NCBI GenBank assembly: GCA_900553685.1
Contig: USEI01000002.1
Span: 62,001 to 126,000, forward strand
Direction of reading: 5' to 3'
From: an uncultured Clostridium sp.
Lineage (GTDB): Bacteria; Bacillota; Clostridia; TANB77; CAG-508
Length of the DNA: 64,000 nucleotides
Shown here: positions 26,720-34,855 of the stretch, piece after piece
Numbering within the stretch: the first letter of the stretch is position 1
Layout: the number at the start of each line of letters is the position of its first letter
Position numbers and translations under genes: made by a program
Notes under the pieces: generated by a model
Told to the model about the DNA's origin: nothing
The model's database searches: none
Seen by the model: the letters and a program-made list of their open reading frames with translations, nothing else

Positions 26720-27592
26720 TCAAGTTTTATTTAATTTTATGAACTCTATAAAGTTAGTATTATCATATCTATCTGCGTTGTCTGAAATATCCATTATATA
26801 TGACAAACTCATATCACAAAATAAAGATATTATTAATTGTATTTTATTATTTACAGTTTGCATAAGCAAAAAATGTGAATTGTTAATTTCTTTTCCTAAA
26901 TTATTTATTATTTTTCCAAATTCACTTTCAGTCCATATATGATTTATAAAATTATATTTTTCAACTTTGTTATTATTAATTGCTTTTTGTATAATTTTTC
27001 TTATTTCAATTCCACATATATCATCATAATAAGTATCTCCTAATCTTAAATATGCATATTCATAGGCTATTTTAAGTATCGCTAATTCTATTTCATTAAA
27101 GTTAGCTTTAATATCATATGATATCGTGGGTTTGTAGGTTTTCATTTCAGCACTTTCTATCTTACTAATAATCTCATTTTTTTGATTAATATTTAAATTT
27201 TCTCTTTCATATACTTTTTCTATTATTTCTATAGCTTCTTGCTTACTAGATGCTTTAATATTATATATATTACCTATTTTTTCAACTTTTGGTATAATAG
27301 TTGGTTTAAAATTATTATCTAATCTTACCCTATTACCATATTCATCTATACCTTCCTTAAATGGAAATGGTATTTTTTTGTTTTTTCCTGCAACTTTATA
27401 ATTATTTCTAATTAACTCCATAAAAGAGCCTGTTGTAATATATTTATCTACCTTGCTTCCTAGTTTACTATTACATTCTGTACATACCTTATCAATTTTT
27501 AAACTTTTATTTCCTAATGCTTCTGGTATGATATGTTCTATATTAAATTCGCTTTCTTTTTTACTTTTTCCACAAATTATACATTTTTTCAT
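26720..27592 (-). CDS. HNH endonuclease domain protein (HNH_5 type)
   Basis: This roughly 290-residue protein has a zinc-dependent nuclease signature at its N-terminus: CIICGK (first Cys pair, residues 4-7), EHIIPEALGN (catalytic His, about 18-27) and VCTECNSKLG (second Cys pair, about 36-45). The long C-terminal part is helical and unassigned, perhaps a target-recognition or effector module. ATG 27592 precedes the Cys pair directly, but its ribosome site is weak; a longer frame reaches 27658. The island setting and HNH_5 architecture suggest a restriction- or defence-type nuclease. Confidence 0.75.
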   Translation of the reverse strand: MKKCIICGKSKKESEFNIEHIIPEALGNKSLKIDKVCTECNSKLGSKVDKYITTGSFMELIRNNYKVAGKNKKIPFPFKEGIDEYGNRVRLDNNFKPTIIPKVEKIGNIYNIKASSKQEAIEIIEKVYERENLNINQKNEIISKIESAEMKTYKPTISYDIKANFNEIELAILKIAYEYAYLRLGDTYYDDICGIEIRKIIQKAINNNKVEKYNFINHIWTESEFGKIINNLGKEINNSHFLLMQTVNNKIQLIISLFCDMSLSYIMDISDNADRYDNTNFIEFIKLNKT

Positions 27593-27690
27593 AACACATC
27601 TAACTTTCAAATTACTATTTGTCCAATTGATTATATCAAAAAAGCAAAAGATTATCAATTAATTTTTTGCTCATATAATTTATTAGTATC

Positions 27691-27855
27691 TTATTTTAAG
27701 TCTTCTGCATTAGCATTATAAACAATTTCTTTAGCATCGATTTCAGACCGTTCTTCATTATTAGTCAAAGTTTTCCATTGTTCTTCTGTTCCACCATAAT
27801 ATATTTTTTCTACATTGTGAAAATAGTCATAAAATTGATATGAGTCTTGTGTTGG
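27691..27855 (-). pseudogene. C-terminal fragment of a BspA-like leucine-rich-repeat gene
   Basis: Only the last roughly 50 codons remain. They show the typical end of a BspA/LRR_5 repeat (EKIYYGGTEEQWKTLTNN...). The annotatable frame continues to 27900, but the bases above about 27857 belong to the recombinase fragment on the other strand, so the LRR part is cut there. It contains one in-frame CGG. It has no start of its own and is dead. Confidence 0.7.
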
Positions 27856-27857
27856 TT

Positions 27858-28357
27858 TAAAAACAGATGCTGGAAACAGAGTTATTCCAATACCAGACAT
27901 AATTTATGATATTATAAAAGAACAAGAAAAGATATCAAGAAATACTATGGATAATCTATTGTTTGTGAATAAAAATAAATTAGTAACTCATACGTCTATG
28001 AATAGTCAATTACAAAGAAGACTTATAAATTTAGGAATATTTGAAAAAGGATTATCTACTCATAGTTTAAGACATACTTTTGCGACAAGATGTATTGAAA
28101 GTGGTATGCAAGCAATAGTTTTAAGTAAATTGCTCGGACATTCGGACGTTAGAGTAACATTAAATACTTATGTAAAAATATTCAATGAATATCAAGCAAA
28201 AGCCTCAAAAGAGGTTGAATTATATTATAAAAATCTTGATTTACTAAAAGAAGATATAAATAAGACTTATAATATGATTAGAGAAGATACTCAGCAAAAA
28301 ACTGCAAAAATAATTCAATTTCCTAAAAGAATTTCAAACGACTATTTGGAACGATAG
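27858..28357 (+). pseudogene. C-terminal remnant of a tyrosine recombinase (integrase)
   Basis: The frame carries the late half of a phage-type integrase: a GLKTDAGNRVIPIP strand, STHSLRHTFATR (catalytic H-x-x-R), LLGHSDVRVTLNTY (catalytic His and Tyr), then a C-terminal helix and tail. The N-terminal arm-binding domain, the core-binding domain and the first catalytic Arg are missing. Homology begins abruptly about 27858, at the junction with the LRR fragment, just after an in-frame stop. An ATG at 27947 could start a 136-residue piece, but it would lack the active-site Arg. It is almost certainly inactive. Confidence 0.85.
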
Positions 28358-28360
28358 TAT

Positions 28361-28399
28361 AAAACTGTCTCTTAAAATGTTTTAAGGGACAGTTTTTTA
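28361..28399 (+). terminator. Terminator after the integrase remnant
   Basis: An AACTGTCTCTTAAAA / TTTTAAGGGACAGTT stem with one mismatch is followed by T6 on the plus strand. Confidence 0.8.
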
Positions 28400-28504
28400 A
28401 TAAAAAAAGCTTAATTACTTGAAAAAAATATAACAGTATGATATAGCTTAATAAAATAAAACAATAAAATGAGCTTTATATAAAAGATAGAAGGGAAAAG
28501 AACT

Positions 28505-29788
28505 ATGATAAAAATAACAAAATATATTTCTGCATATGAAGATAATGGCAAAGAAGTAATCGATGATATAGAAGCAATTATTGACGAATTTAAACAAAGA
28601 ATATCGATAAGAAGAAATGAGTTAGTTGAATTATTAATTACTTTAAATAGTGCCTATATCAGTGAATTAAAATTATTTGATGATACGGGTGTAAAAATAC
28701 TATTACAACATATAGAGGAAGTAGATAAAAATGACGAATACATTACTTTTTTATATGAGTTATTAGTAATTGGAACCCATATTAAAGAAGAAAATACTAT
28801 TGCAAATAAAGTTACTGTAAAATTTGATTTATTATCATCAGAAAAAATAATTATTCCAGAGAATAAAGTAATTAAAACAAAAATAGAAAATGATATTATT
28901 CTTGAAATTACAAATAATACAATTACACTTTATAAAGAAAATTTACAAGAAAAAGAAATAACAGAAATAGTACTTAAGAATATTTTTGAAATAATATCTA
29001 TATTACATGGTAGTTTCCCAAAAGTGAAATATTTTGAGTTCTTTCAAAATGATAATACTATTAAGGTATATGGTAAGCAAAATGGATATTTAAATACGTC
29101 AGAAGATAATATTATAATGAATAAAAAATTAATAGATTTGTCTGATATAAGTAATTTTAATACAGTATATGATTTATACAAGAATATGAAAGATGAAATT
29201 AGAGAACTTCCTTTGCAGGGTTTTTTCATTTCGCTAAGCGAAAATCAGTACTATATAAAATATAAACTATGTAATCTACTACAATCATTAGAAGGTTTTT
29301 GCTCAAAATATTACAATGATTGTATAGAAAAAGAAGAATTAAAGAAAAATAAAGCTATAACAAAAATACTAACAAATTTTTTAAAAAAATATCAGAAAAG
29401 AATCGAATGTTCCGACAAATTTAAAGAGAAAATATGTAGTTCTTTAGGATACACTGCTAAAACAATTAATTTAAGAGAATATTTGGAATACTTATTAAAA
29501 AATGATATATCAAAGATAATATTTGAAGATGAATTAAAGGCTACAGAAGAGAGTAAATATATACTTCCTATAAAAAGTTTTATTAAAATATCTGTTGATG
29601 AGAGAAATAGATTATCACATATGGACAACAAGAAAAATACTAAATATTTTACTAAATATCAAGCACGAATGGCATATGAAAAATATAAATTGTTATTTAG
29701 GTATATAGTAGCAGAAAAAATAGCAGTAGGTGTAAATAAAAATGTAATATCTAATCATATTCAACATTATAAAAACAAAATGATATAG
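28505..29788 (+). CDS. Putative HEPN-domain ribonuclease (defence-type)
   Basis: This 427-residue soluble protein starts at ATG 28505 behind AAGGGAAAAG. The C-terminal domain (about 245-410) is all-helical and carries R367-N-R-L-S-H372, a match to the R-x4-6-H active site of HEPN RNases, in the context VDERNRLSHMDN. A large N-terminal beta-rich region (about 90-230) precedes it. This two-part build recalls ApeA-like and other single-gene abortive-infection proteins, where an N-terminal sensor controls a HEPN RNase. The neighbouring HNH gene and island position support a defence role. The family assignment is from motif and architecture only. Confidence 0.6.
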   Translation: MIKITKYISAYEDNGKEVIDDIEAIIDEFKQRISIRRNELVELLITLNSAYISELKLFDDTGVKILLQHIEEVDKNDEYITFLYELLVIGTHIKEENTIANKVTVKFDLLSSEKIIIPENKVIKTKIENDIILEITNNTITLYKENLQEKEITEIVLKNIFEIISILHGSFPKVKYFEFFQNDNTIKVYGKQNGYLNTSEDNIIMNKKLIDLSDISNFNTVYDLYKNMKDEIRELPLQGFFISLSENQYYIKYKLCNLLQSLEGFCSKYYNDCIEKEELKKNKAITKILTNFLKKYQKRIECSDKFKEKICSSLGYTAKTINLREYLEYLLKNDISKIIFEDELKATEESKYILPIKSFIKISVDERNRLSHMDNKKNTKYFTKYQARMAYEKYKLLFRYIVAEKIAVGVNKNVISNHIQHYKNKMI

Positions 29789-29791
29789 TAG

Positions 29792-29827
29792 AAAAACTGC
29801 TTTCCCCAAACGGAAAGTAGTTTTTTA
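29792..29827 (+). terminator. Terminator of the HEPN gene
   Basis: An AAACTGCTTTCC / GGAAAGTAGTTT stem is followed by a T-run on the plus strand. Confidence 0.8.
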
Positions 29828-29863
29828 TTGCAAGTATAAAAAAGTGCCTTCCACAAATGAACT

Positions 29864-29885
29864 TTGGAAGACACTTGGAAGACAA
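29864..29885 (+). repeat. Right pair of arm-type repeats
   Basis: Two copies of TTGGAAGACA separated by one base match the pair near the left end of the island in direct orientation. Confidence 0.6.
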
Positions 29886-29999
29886 TCTTTTGAATATTGA
29901 CAAAGTTTGAGAAAGTTTGAAAACGTTTGTAAGCATTGTCGCTCTAAATCATTTTTGTTTTTTCTCTTATCTTTGTAAAGAGTTAGGTCATAAAAATAA

Positions 30000-30050
30000 T
30001 AAAATCGAGAAGAACTTACTCTCACAATGGAAAACTAAGATTTTCTCGAT
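30000..30050 (-). terminator. Island-borne terminator behind tRNA-Cys
   Basis: An ATCGAGAA / TTCTCGAT stem is followed on the minus strand by TTTTATTATTTTT. It replaces the displaced original terminator at 26136-26188. Confidence 0.6.
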
Positions 30051-30057
30051 ACATAAC

Positions 30058-30131
30058 TGGAGGCGCCAATCGGATTCGAACCGATGATCAGAGTTTTGCA
30101 GACTCGTGCCTTACCACTTGGCTATGGCGCC
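30058..30131 (-). tRNA. tRNA-Cys (GCA)
   Basis: This 74-base cloverleaf has encoded CCA. The acceptor GGCGCCA pairs with TGGCGCC, the D-arm region is AGCCAAGTGGTAAGGC, the anticodon loop is CTGCAAA with anticodon GCA, and the T-arm contains GGTTCGAATCC. It is the second gene of a tRNA-Gly/tRNA-Cys pair, and its 3' end is the island attachment site. Confidence 0.97.
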
Positions 30132-30151
30132 ATAATTTATAAACAAAAAAA

Positions 30152-30225
30152 TGGAGCAGGTAACGAGAGTCGAACTCGTGACCAATCCTTGGCAAGGATT
30201 TATTTTACCGCTAAACTATACCTGC
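30152..30225 (-). tRNA. tRNA-Gly (GCC)
   Basis: This 74-base cloverleaf has encoded CCA. The acceptor GCAGGTA pairs with TACCTGC, the anticodon loop is TTGCCAA with anticodon GCC, and the T-loop is GTTCGACTC. It lies 20 bases upstream of tRNA-Cys. Confidence 0.97.
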
Positions 30226-30250
30226 ATAAAAAATATATAATTTTAAAATT

Positions 30251-30281
30251 GCTGAGTTTCTCTATCAGCCGAGCTAACCCC
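30251..30281 (-). pseudogene. Possible 5' half of a degraded tRNA
   Basis: On the minus strand GGGGTTAGCTCGGCTGATAG followed by AGA resembles an acceptor strand plus D-arm of an elongator tRNA. The sequence then becomes AT-rich without an anticodon arm, so it is at most a remnant, upstream of the tRNA pair. Confidence 0.4.
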
Positions 30282-30497
30282 ATAAATTAAAGCATATCTA
30301 TAATAACAAAAAAACTATTAAAAGTCAAGGTTTAATTTTACTTTTTTAAGTATTTTACTTAAATCTATTTTAGATCTGTCGACTTTACAATAATATATTA
30401 TACTAATTTAATAAAAACCGTGACAATATATTATATTACTTTATTTATAAATTGTGCAAAATAATCTAATTAAATACATAAATTTGTAATCTAAAAT

Positions 30498-31235
30498 TTA
30501 TAGATTTTCAGCTATAATTCCTACTAAAATTCCAAGAATATTTCCTAAAGAAGCAAATCTACCTTTATAAATGCTTTTAGATTCTGGAATAAGCTCACAA
30601 GAAACAATATATAGCATAGCACCAGCAGCAAAAGCTAGAGATATTCCTATTAATATTGAGGAAATATTGCCTACTATTGCTCCAAAGAAAGCTCCAAGTC
30701 CAGTAGTTAGTCCTGAAAGAGTTGTTATTATTATAGATTTTAATTTAGAAGAACCACCATTTTTTAATGGTAATGCTATTGAAATTCCTTCTGGAACATC
30801 ATGTAAAGCTATTGCTATTGCAAGTTTAAAACCTAAAGAATTTGACGCTTCAAATCCAGCTCCAATAGCCAATCCTTCTGGAAAATTATGTACTGCTAAT
30901 CCAATAGCAATTATAATTCCTGTTTTTAATAAAGTGTTTGTTTTTAATTTTTTTTGATTTGAATAGATCTTATCTACTATATTATTACAGAAAATCATTG
31001 TAATAATTCCGATAAAAATTCCAATTATACATACAGAAACATTTGAAATGTTTAATGTTTCTGGTATTAAGTCAAAACAAATTACTGCAGTCATAAGTCC
31101 AGCTGCAAACTCTAAAATAAATCCTAAAGATTTGTTTGATTTTAAATTTATGAAGCTTCCTAATATACCTCCTAAAGTTGTACCTACCATTCCAAATATA
31201 AGACCATAAAAACTTATTACACCAATATTATTCAT
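30498..31235 (-). CDS. ZIP-family metal transporter (ZupT-like)
   Basis: This is a predicted divalent-metal (zinc or iron) importer in the membrane. The 245-residue protein has eight membrane helices and the two ZIP metal-site motifs HNFPEGLAIG (helix 4, about 110-119) and HDVPEGISIA (helix 5, about 142-151). ATG 31235 is used because AGAGGTC lies 8 bases upstream; a TTG one codon earlier is less likely. It is a single-gene unit and no metal-responsive site is evident. Confidence 0.92.
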   Translation of the reverse strand: MNNIGVISFYGLIFGMVGTTLGGILGSFINLKSNKSLGFILEFAAGLMTAVICFDLIPETLNISNVSVCIIGIFIGIITMIFCNNIVDKIYSNQKKLKTNTLLKTGIIIAIGLAVHNFPEGLAIGAGFEASNSLGFKLAIAIALHDVPEGISIALPLKNGGSSKLKSIIITTLSGLTTGLGAFFGAIVGNISSILIGISLAFAAGAMLYIVSCELIPESKSIYKGRFASLGNILGILVGIIAENL

Positions 31236-31538
31236 CAATAAAGACCTCTTAAATTTAGTATATTAAAATATATTACAATAGCCTTAATTTATTACTAAAA
31301 AATTTAATTGCTTGGTCATTAAAATTTAATGTAATAACTCTTTTGGCTTTTTATATAAATCAAATATGAGTATAATTATTTTATATTTATATAAATATCT
31401 AATTTTATTTTGGTATCAAATTTTTAAAAATAACGTTTACATAATTTTTCTGTAGATTTTATAGAATAGTAAATATAAACAACCTTCATAATTATAAAAA
31501 AATGCACATAAACTGTGCATTTTGAATTTTTTATTATT
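31236..31538. other. Gene-free stretch with one terminator
   Basis: No gene is seen. A hairpin at 31497-31523 (AAAATGCACA / TGTGCATTTT) with a minus-strand T-run terminates the gene ending at 31539. Confidence 0.6.
31497..31523 (-). terminator. Terminator of the 193-residue membrane protein gene
   Basis: An AAAATGCACA / TGTGCATTTT stem is followed by T7 on the minus strand. Confidence 0.8.
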
Positions 31539-32120
31539 CTAAAAATCATTATATTTTAATATCATTTTTCTTTGATATGGAATTAGAGACAAAAAAGATA
31601 TAGCAAAGCCTAATTCTAGTATAATCGTTGAAGTAGTAAGATTTTCCTTCGAATTATTAAAAGTAGAAAGCATCTCTTCTTTTAATTGATTCGTATGTTC
31701 TACAGAAAAAATCTCATTATATTTTAATACAGCATAATCAATAGATTTTGCTTGATATTGTAAATTCAAATTAAGTAATCCAAGAAATAAAATTATAGAT
31801 AAAAATATGCAAACTATAAAAAATATATTTATATACTTTATAATATTTTTATAATTATCTGGATTAGTCTTACATTTTTTAAAAACATCATAAGTACTAA
31901 GTCTACAAATAATATGGATAATAAAATAAATTATAATAACAGCCATTAATGGAAGAGTTATATATAAACCTCTCGCCGTAGATCCTGGTACATTCTTTAA
32001 AAAATAATTTCCAATAGCAATAATAAGTAAGCAAAGGAAATTTATAATTATTCCATAAGATACAAATCCTGTAATTATAGCTTTTACAGTCGTTCTTGCA
32101 CTAATTTCTTTTTTTTCCAT
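31539..32120 (-). CDS. Hypothetical membrane protein
   Basis: This 193-residue protein has about four membrane helices (about 15-35, 48-70, 92-115 and 165-182). An extracytoplasmic-type loop of some 45 residues (about 118-163) lies before the last helix. It starts at ATG 32120 behind AGGAGA. There is no recognised family and no co-transcribed neighbour. Confidence 0.65.
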   Translation of the reverse strand: MEKKEISARTTVKAIITGFVSYGIIINFLCLLIIAIGNYFLKNVPGSTARGLYITLPLMAVIIIYFIIHIICRLSTYDVFKKCKTNPDNYKNIIKYINIFFIVCIFLSIILFLGLLNLNLQYQAKSIDYAVLKYNEIFSVEHTNQLKEEMLSTFNNSKENLTTSTIILELGFAISFLSLIPYQRKMILKYNDF

Positions 32121-32361
32121 ATTATTCTCCTTTGTACAATAAAATACTACAAAAAAATCATATCATAAACATAAAAAAAATACAATAATTATAATTTAAA
32201 TTATAATTATTATAAAATGATTTTGTGAAAAATAACAATAAATTGTATAAATATTTATACAAATAAAAAACTTTAATAAAAATAATTTTTATATTCTATT
32301 TTTAAATTATTGTAATAAATAAAAAAATATTATATAGTTAGTAAAAAAGAGGTATAAATAT

Positions 32362-32802
32362 ATGATTGAAATAAAAGAAGTAGATATAAAAGAAGCTATA
32401 AAAGTACATAAAAATATTAAAGAATTTAATGAAACTAAACCAGAGAAAGAGTATTTTGAAAATAGATATAGGGATAGAGAAAAATTAATAATAGTAGCAT
32501 ATTACAATAATGTACCAGCTGGATATATTATTGGGTATGATAAATTTCAAGATGGAAAAAACTTTTATTGCTGGATGGCAGGAGTAGATTCTAAATTTAG
32601 AAAACTTGGAATTTTAACAAAGATGATGCAATATCAAGAGAATTGGGCTAAACAAAAAGGATATAGTATTTTAAAAATAAAAACTAGAAATAATAGAAGA
32701 GAAATGTTAAGTTTTTTAGTAAAACATAATTTTAATTTTCTTAGTGTTGAAAAAAGAGATAATATTCAAGATAATAGAATTAATTTGCAAAAAGAAATTT
32801 AA
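32362..32802 (+). CDS. GNAT-family N-acetyltransferase
   Basis: This 146-residue single-domain GNAT enzyme transfers an acetyl group from acetyl-CoA. The core is visible: a VPAGYIIGYD strand, CWMAGVDSKFRKLGILTKMM with the acetyl-CoA loop (R-K-L-G-I-L, about residues 77-88), and the late IKTRNNRREMLSFLVKHNF segment. The acceptor is not predictable. It is one of the few plus-strand genes and shares a two-way terminator with prfA. Confidence 0.88.
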   Translation: MIEIKEVDIKEAIKVHKNIKEFNETKPEKEYFENRYRDREKLIIVAYYNNVPAGYIIGYDKFQDGKNFYCWMAGVDSKFRKLGILTKMMQYQENWAKQKGYSILKIKTRNNRREMLSFLVKHNFNFLSVEKRDNIQDNRINLQKEI

Positions 32803-32834
32803 TAATATACAAAAATATCTATAAAAGATAAAAA

Positions 32835-32879
32835 TAAAATACACCTATTTAGTATATACTCTACTATAGGTGTATTTTA
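32835..32879. terminator. Bidirectional terminator between GNAT and prfA
   Basis: An AAAATACACCTAT / ATAGGTGTATTTT stem has T-runs on both outer sides and lies between convergent genes. Confidence 0.85.
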
Positions 32880-32884
32880 TTTTA

Positions 32885-33946
32885 TTATTCTTTATCTCCT
32901 TTTAATTTTTCTGCTCTATCTGTCGCAATCAAGTTATCTATCATTTCGTCCATATCTCCATTTAAGAAGTTTTCCATTTGGTAAATACTTAAACCAATTC
33001 TATGATCTGTAATTCTTCCTTGTGGATAGTTATAAGTTCTAATTTTTTCACTTCTATCCCCTGATCCAACTTGACTTCTTCTTTCACTTGCAACAGCTTT
33101 TTCTTGCTTTTCTCTTTCTATTTCATAGATTCTTGAACGAAGTAATTTCATTGCATATTCTCTATTTTGAAGTTGAGATCTTTCTGTTTGACATTCAGCA
33201 ACTATACCTGTTGGCTCATGTATTAATCTAACAGCTGATGAAGTTTTGTTAACATGTTGTCCTCCAGCACCAGATGCTCTAAACACTTCCATTTTTATAT
33301 CAGCAGGATTAATATCTACTTCTACATCTTCGACTTCTGGTAAAACTGCTACAGTTGCCGTTGATGTATGTATTCTACCACTACTTTCTGTATCTGGAAC
33401 TCTTTGTACTCTATGAACTCCACTTTCAAATTTAAATCTACTGTACGCTCCTTTTCCTTTTATCATAAATGAAATTTCTTTATATCCGCCAATTCCAGTT
33501 TCATTTTCATTCAATACTTGTATTTGAAAATGTTTTTTTTCAGCATACATAGAATACATTCTAAATAATACGCCTGCAAATAAAGCTGCTTCTTCTCCTC
33601 CTGCTCCTGCTCTTATCTCACAAATAACATTATTATCATCATTTGGATCTTTTGGAATCAATAGAATTTTTAGTTCTTCTTCTATTTTGGGCAATTTTTC
33701 CTTATCTTCTAACATTTCTGCTTCAGCAAGTTCTTTCATTTCTGGATCATTAAGCATTTCTTTCGCTTCTTCTAAATCTTGAGAAACTTTTTTGTATTCT
33801 CTATATTTCATAACAACTTCTTCTAAATCGCTATGTTCCTTCATTAATTTTTTCCATTCATTTTGTTTAGCAATTACATCTGGATCGCTTATCAATCCGT
33901 TTAGTTCCTCATATCTTTTTTCAACATCATCTAATCTTTGAAACAT
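32885..33946 (-). CDS. prfA: Peptide chain release factor 1
   Basis: RF1 ends translation at UAA and UAG. The 353-residue protein has the normal length: an N-terminal helical domain, the stop-recognition region with [13 protein letters not shown] (PxT-type motif, about 185-198), and the peptidyl-hydrolysis loop [15 protein letters not shown] (GGQ about 230). It starts at ATG 33946 behind GGAAGA. The methylase gene prmC, often next to prfA, is not here. RF1 is relevant to the frameshift candidates because both shifted frames end at UAA. Confidence 0.96.
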   Translation of the reverse strand: MFQRLDDVEKRYEELNGLISDPDVIAKQNEWKKLMKEHSDLEEVVMKYREYKKVSQDLEEAKEMLNDPEMKELAEAEMLEDKEKLPKIEEELKILLIPKDPNDDNNVICEIRAGAGGEEAALFAGVLFRMYSMYAEKKHFQIQVLNENETGIGGYKEISFMIKGKGAYSRFKFESGVHRVQRVPDTESSGRIHTSTATVAVLPEVEDVEVDINPADIKMEVFRASGAGGQHVNKTSSAVRLIHEPTGIVAECQTERSQLQNREYAMKLLRSRIYEIEREKQEKAVASERRSQVGSGDRSEKIRTYNYPQGRITDHRIGLSIYQMENFLNGDMDEMIDNLIATDRAEKLKGDKE

Positions 33947-34138
33947 ATAAAATCTTCCTTTTCTTTAAATTGCTAAAATATTATATCATAGTTTAATTGA
34001 ATATACAAGACCAAAGAAATAGTTAATCATAAATAAAATTTTAATATACGCACTATTGTTAAAAATATTATATTATAAAACTCTAAATATTACACAAATA
34101 ATCTTATTCAAGATTCATAATATTATTATAAAATATAT

Positions 34139-34167
34139 TTGATTTATTATGTTAACTGTGTTATAAT
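34139..34167 (+). promoter_or_regulatory. Promoter of the 34229 gene
   Basis: TTGATT at 34139-34144 and TATAAT at 34162-34167 are separated by 17 bases, a good sigma-A promoter 62 bases before the start codon. A TGCGAGATATTTCGCA inverted repeat lies in the leader. Confidence 0.75.
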
Positions 34168-34228
34168 ATTAAAGATACTGCGAGATATTTCGCAAAAACA
34201 ACCTTATTATCTTATAGGAGGAAAAGCA

Positions 34229-34684
34229 ATGAAAAGACAAACACAACTTCGGGTAAACATCTCACTTCCACGCAAAGAGGCGGATTACTTCATCGAAACG
34301 CTCTGCTTATCTAATATGATTAAAAGCATCGTAAACGATGAGCGTATCAAAGAGCGCTTCGACGAGCTTCTTCAGCTCGAAAGCTATCCGCTTCCAAAAA
34401 CAATGAGCTCTGTTGAAAAATCCAAGCAGAAGCCTATTTTTGATGGAGATTTTTCCAAATTTCAGAAGGCATATGAAGACTTTGTTATCAAATACGTGAT
34501 GGCTATGTTCTTCGAAAAGAGAGTTCACTCTCCTCTCAAGTCCGAATCTGATATTGCCAAACAGATTCGAAATTCTGAAGAGGAAATACTGGAGCGTACA
34601 ATCAGCATCGCATATGCTCAACTTCTGGAGGACATCTATCTCGATCAAATTCAGCGTGGATATCAGCCCTTTGTAGCACTGTAA
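34229..34684 (+). CDS. Second orphan gene of foreign base composition
   Basis: I do not recognise this 151-residue protein. ATG 34229 is preceded by TAGGAGG at ideal spacing. The start RVNISLPRKEADYFIETL looks like a strand followed by a helix, as in ribbon-helix-helix proteins, but the remainder is helical and without a known motif. Its third positions are much richer in G and C than any neighbour (Leu CTC/CTT, Ile ATC, Arg CGC/CGT, one CGG at codon 8). It has its own strong promoter and a GC-rich terminator, forming a self-contained cassette. This suggests recent transfer. Confidence 0.75.
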   Translation: MKRQTQLRVNISLPRKEADYFIETLCLSNMIKSIVNDERIKERFDELLQLESYPLPKTMSSVEKSKQKPIFDGDFSKFQKAYEDFVIKYVMAMFFEKRVHSPLKSESDIAKQIRNSEEEILERTISIAYAQLLEDIYLDQIQRGYQPFVAL

Positions 34685-34708
34685 GTTCTTGGGGCCTGCT
34701 TTTCAAAA

Positions 34709-34741
34709 AGCCTGGTGGTGCATAATGCACTACCAGGCTTT
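34709..34741 (+). terminator. GC-rich terminator of the foreign cassette
   Basis: A 33-base hairpin with about 14 paired bases per arm (AAGCCTGGTGGTGC / GCACTACCAGGCTT, one G-T pair) follows the gene. It is unusually GC-rich for this genome. Confidence 0.8.
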
Positions 34742-34855
34742 CACTTATAATTTATAGAATATGTTTTCTATTTAATTTTAATTCTTATTTACTTTTTTAT
34801 TTTATGGTTAATTTTTGTGTTTCACATTAATATTTTATGTGTTTTGTGTTTTATT

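Larger units (their letters stand above)
26190..30071. mobile_element. Integrated genetic island in tRNA-Cys
   Basis: An element of about 3.9 kb is bounded by direct repeats of the tRNA-Cys 3' end. It holds a small unknown gene, an HNH_5-type gene, an LRR gene fragment, the C-terminal part of a tyrosine recombinase, and a probable HEPN ribonuclease gene. Paired TTGGAAGACA repeats lie near both ends, as integrase arm sites would. Because the recombinase is truncated, the island is probably immobile on its own. The cargo suggests anti-phage defence, which is inference. Confidence 0.8.

Noticed and set aside
27858..27900. N-terminal extension of the LRR fragment
   Set aside because: These bases encode the integrase on the other strand; the apparent start is an accident of the joint.
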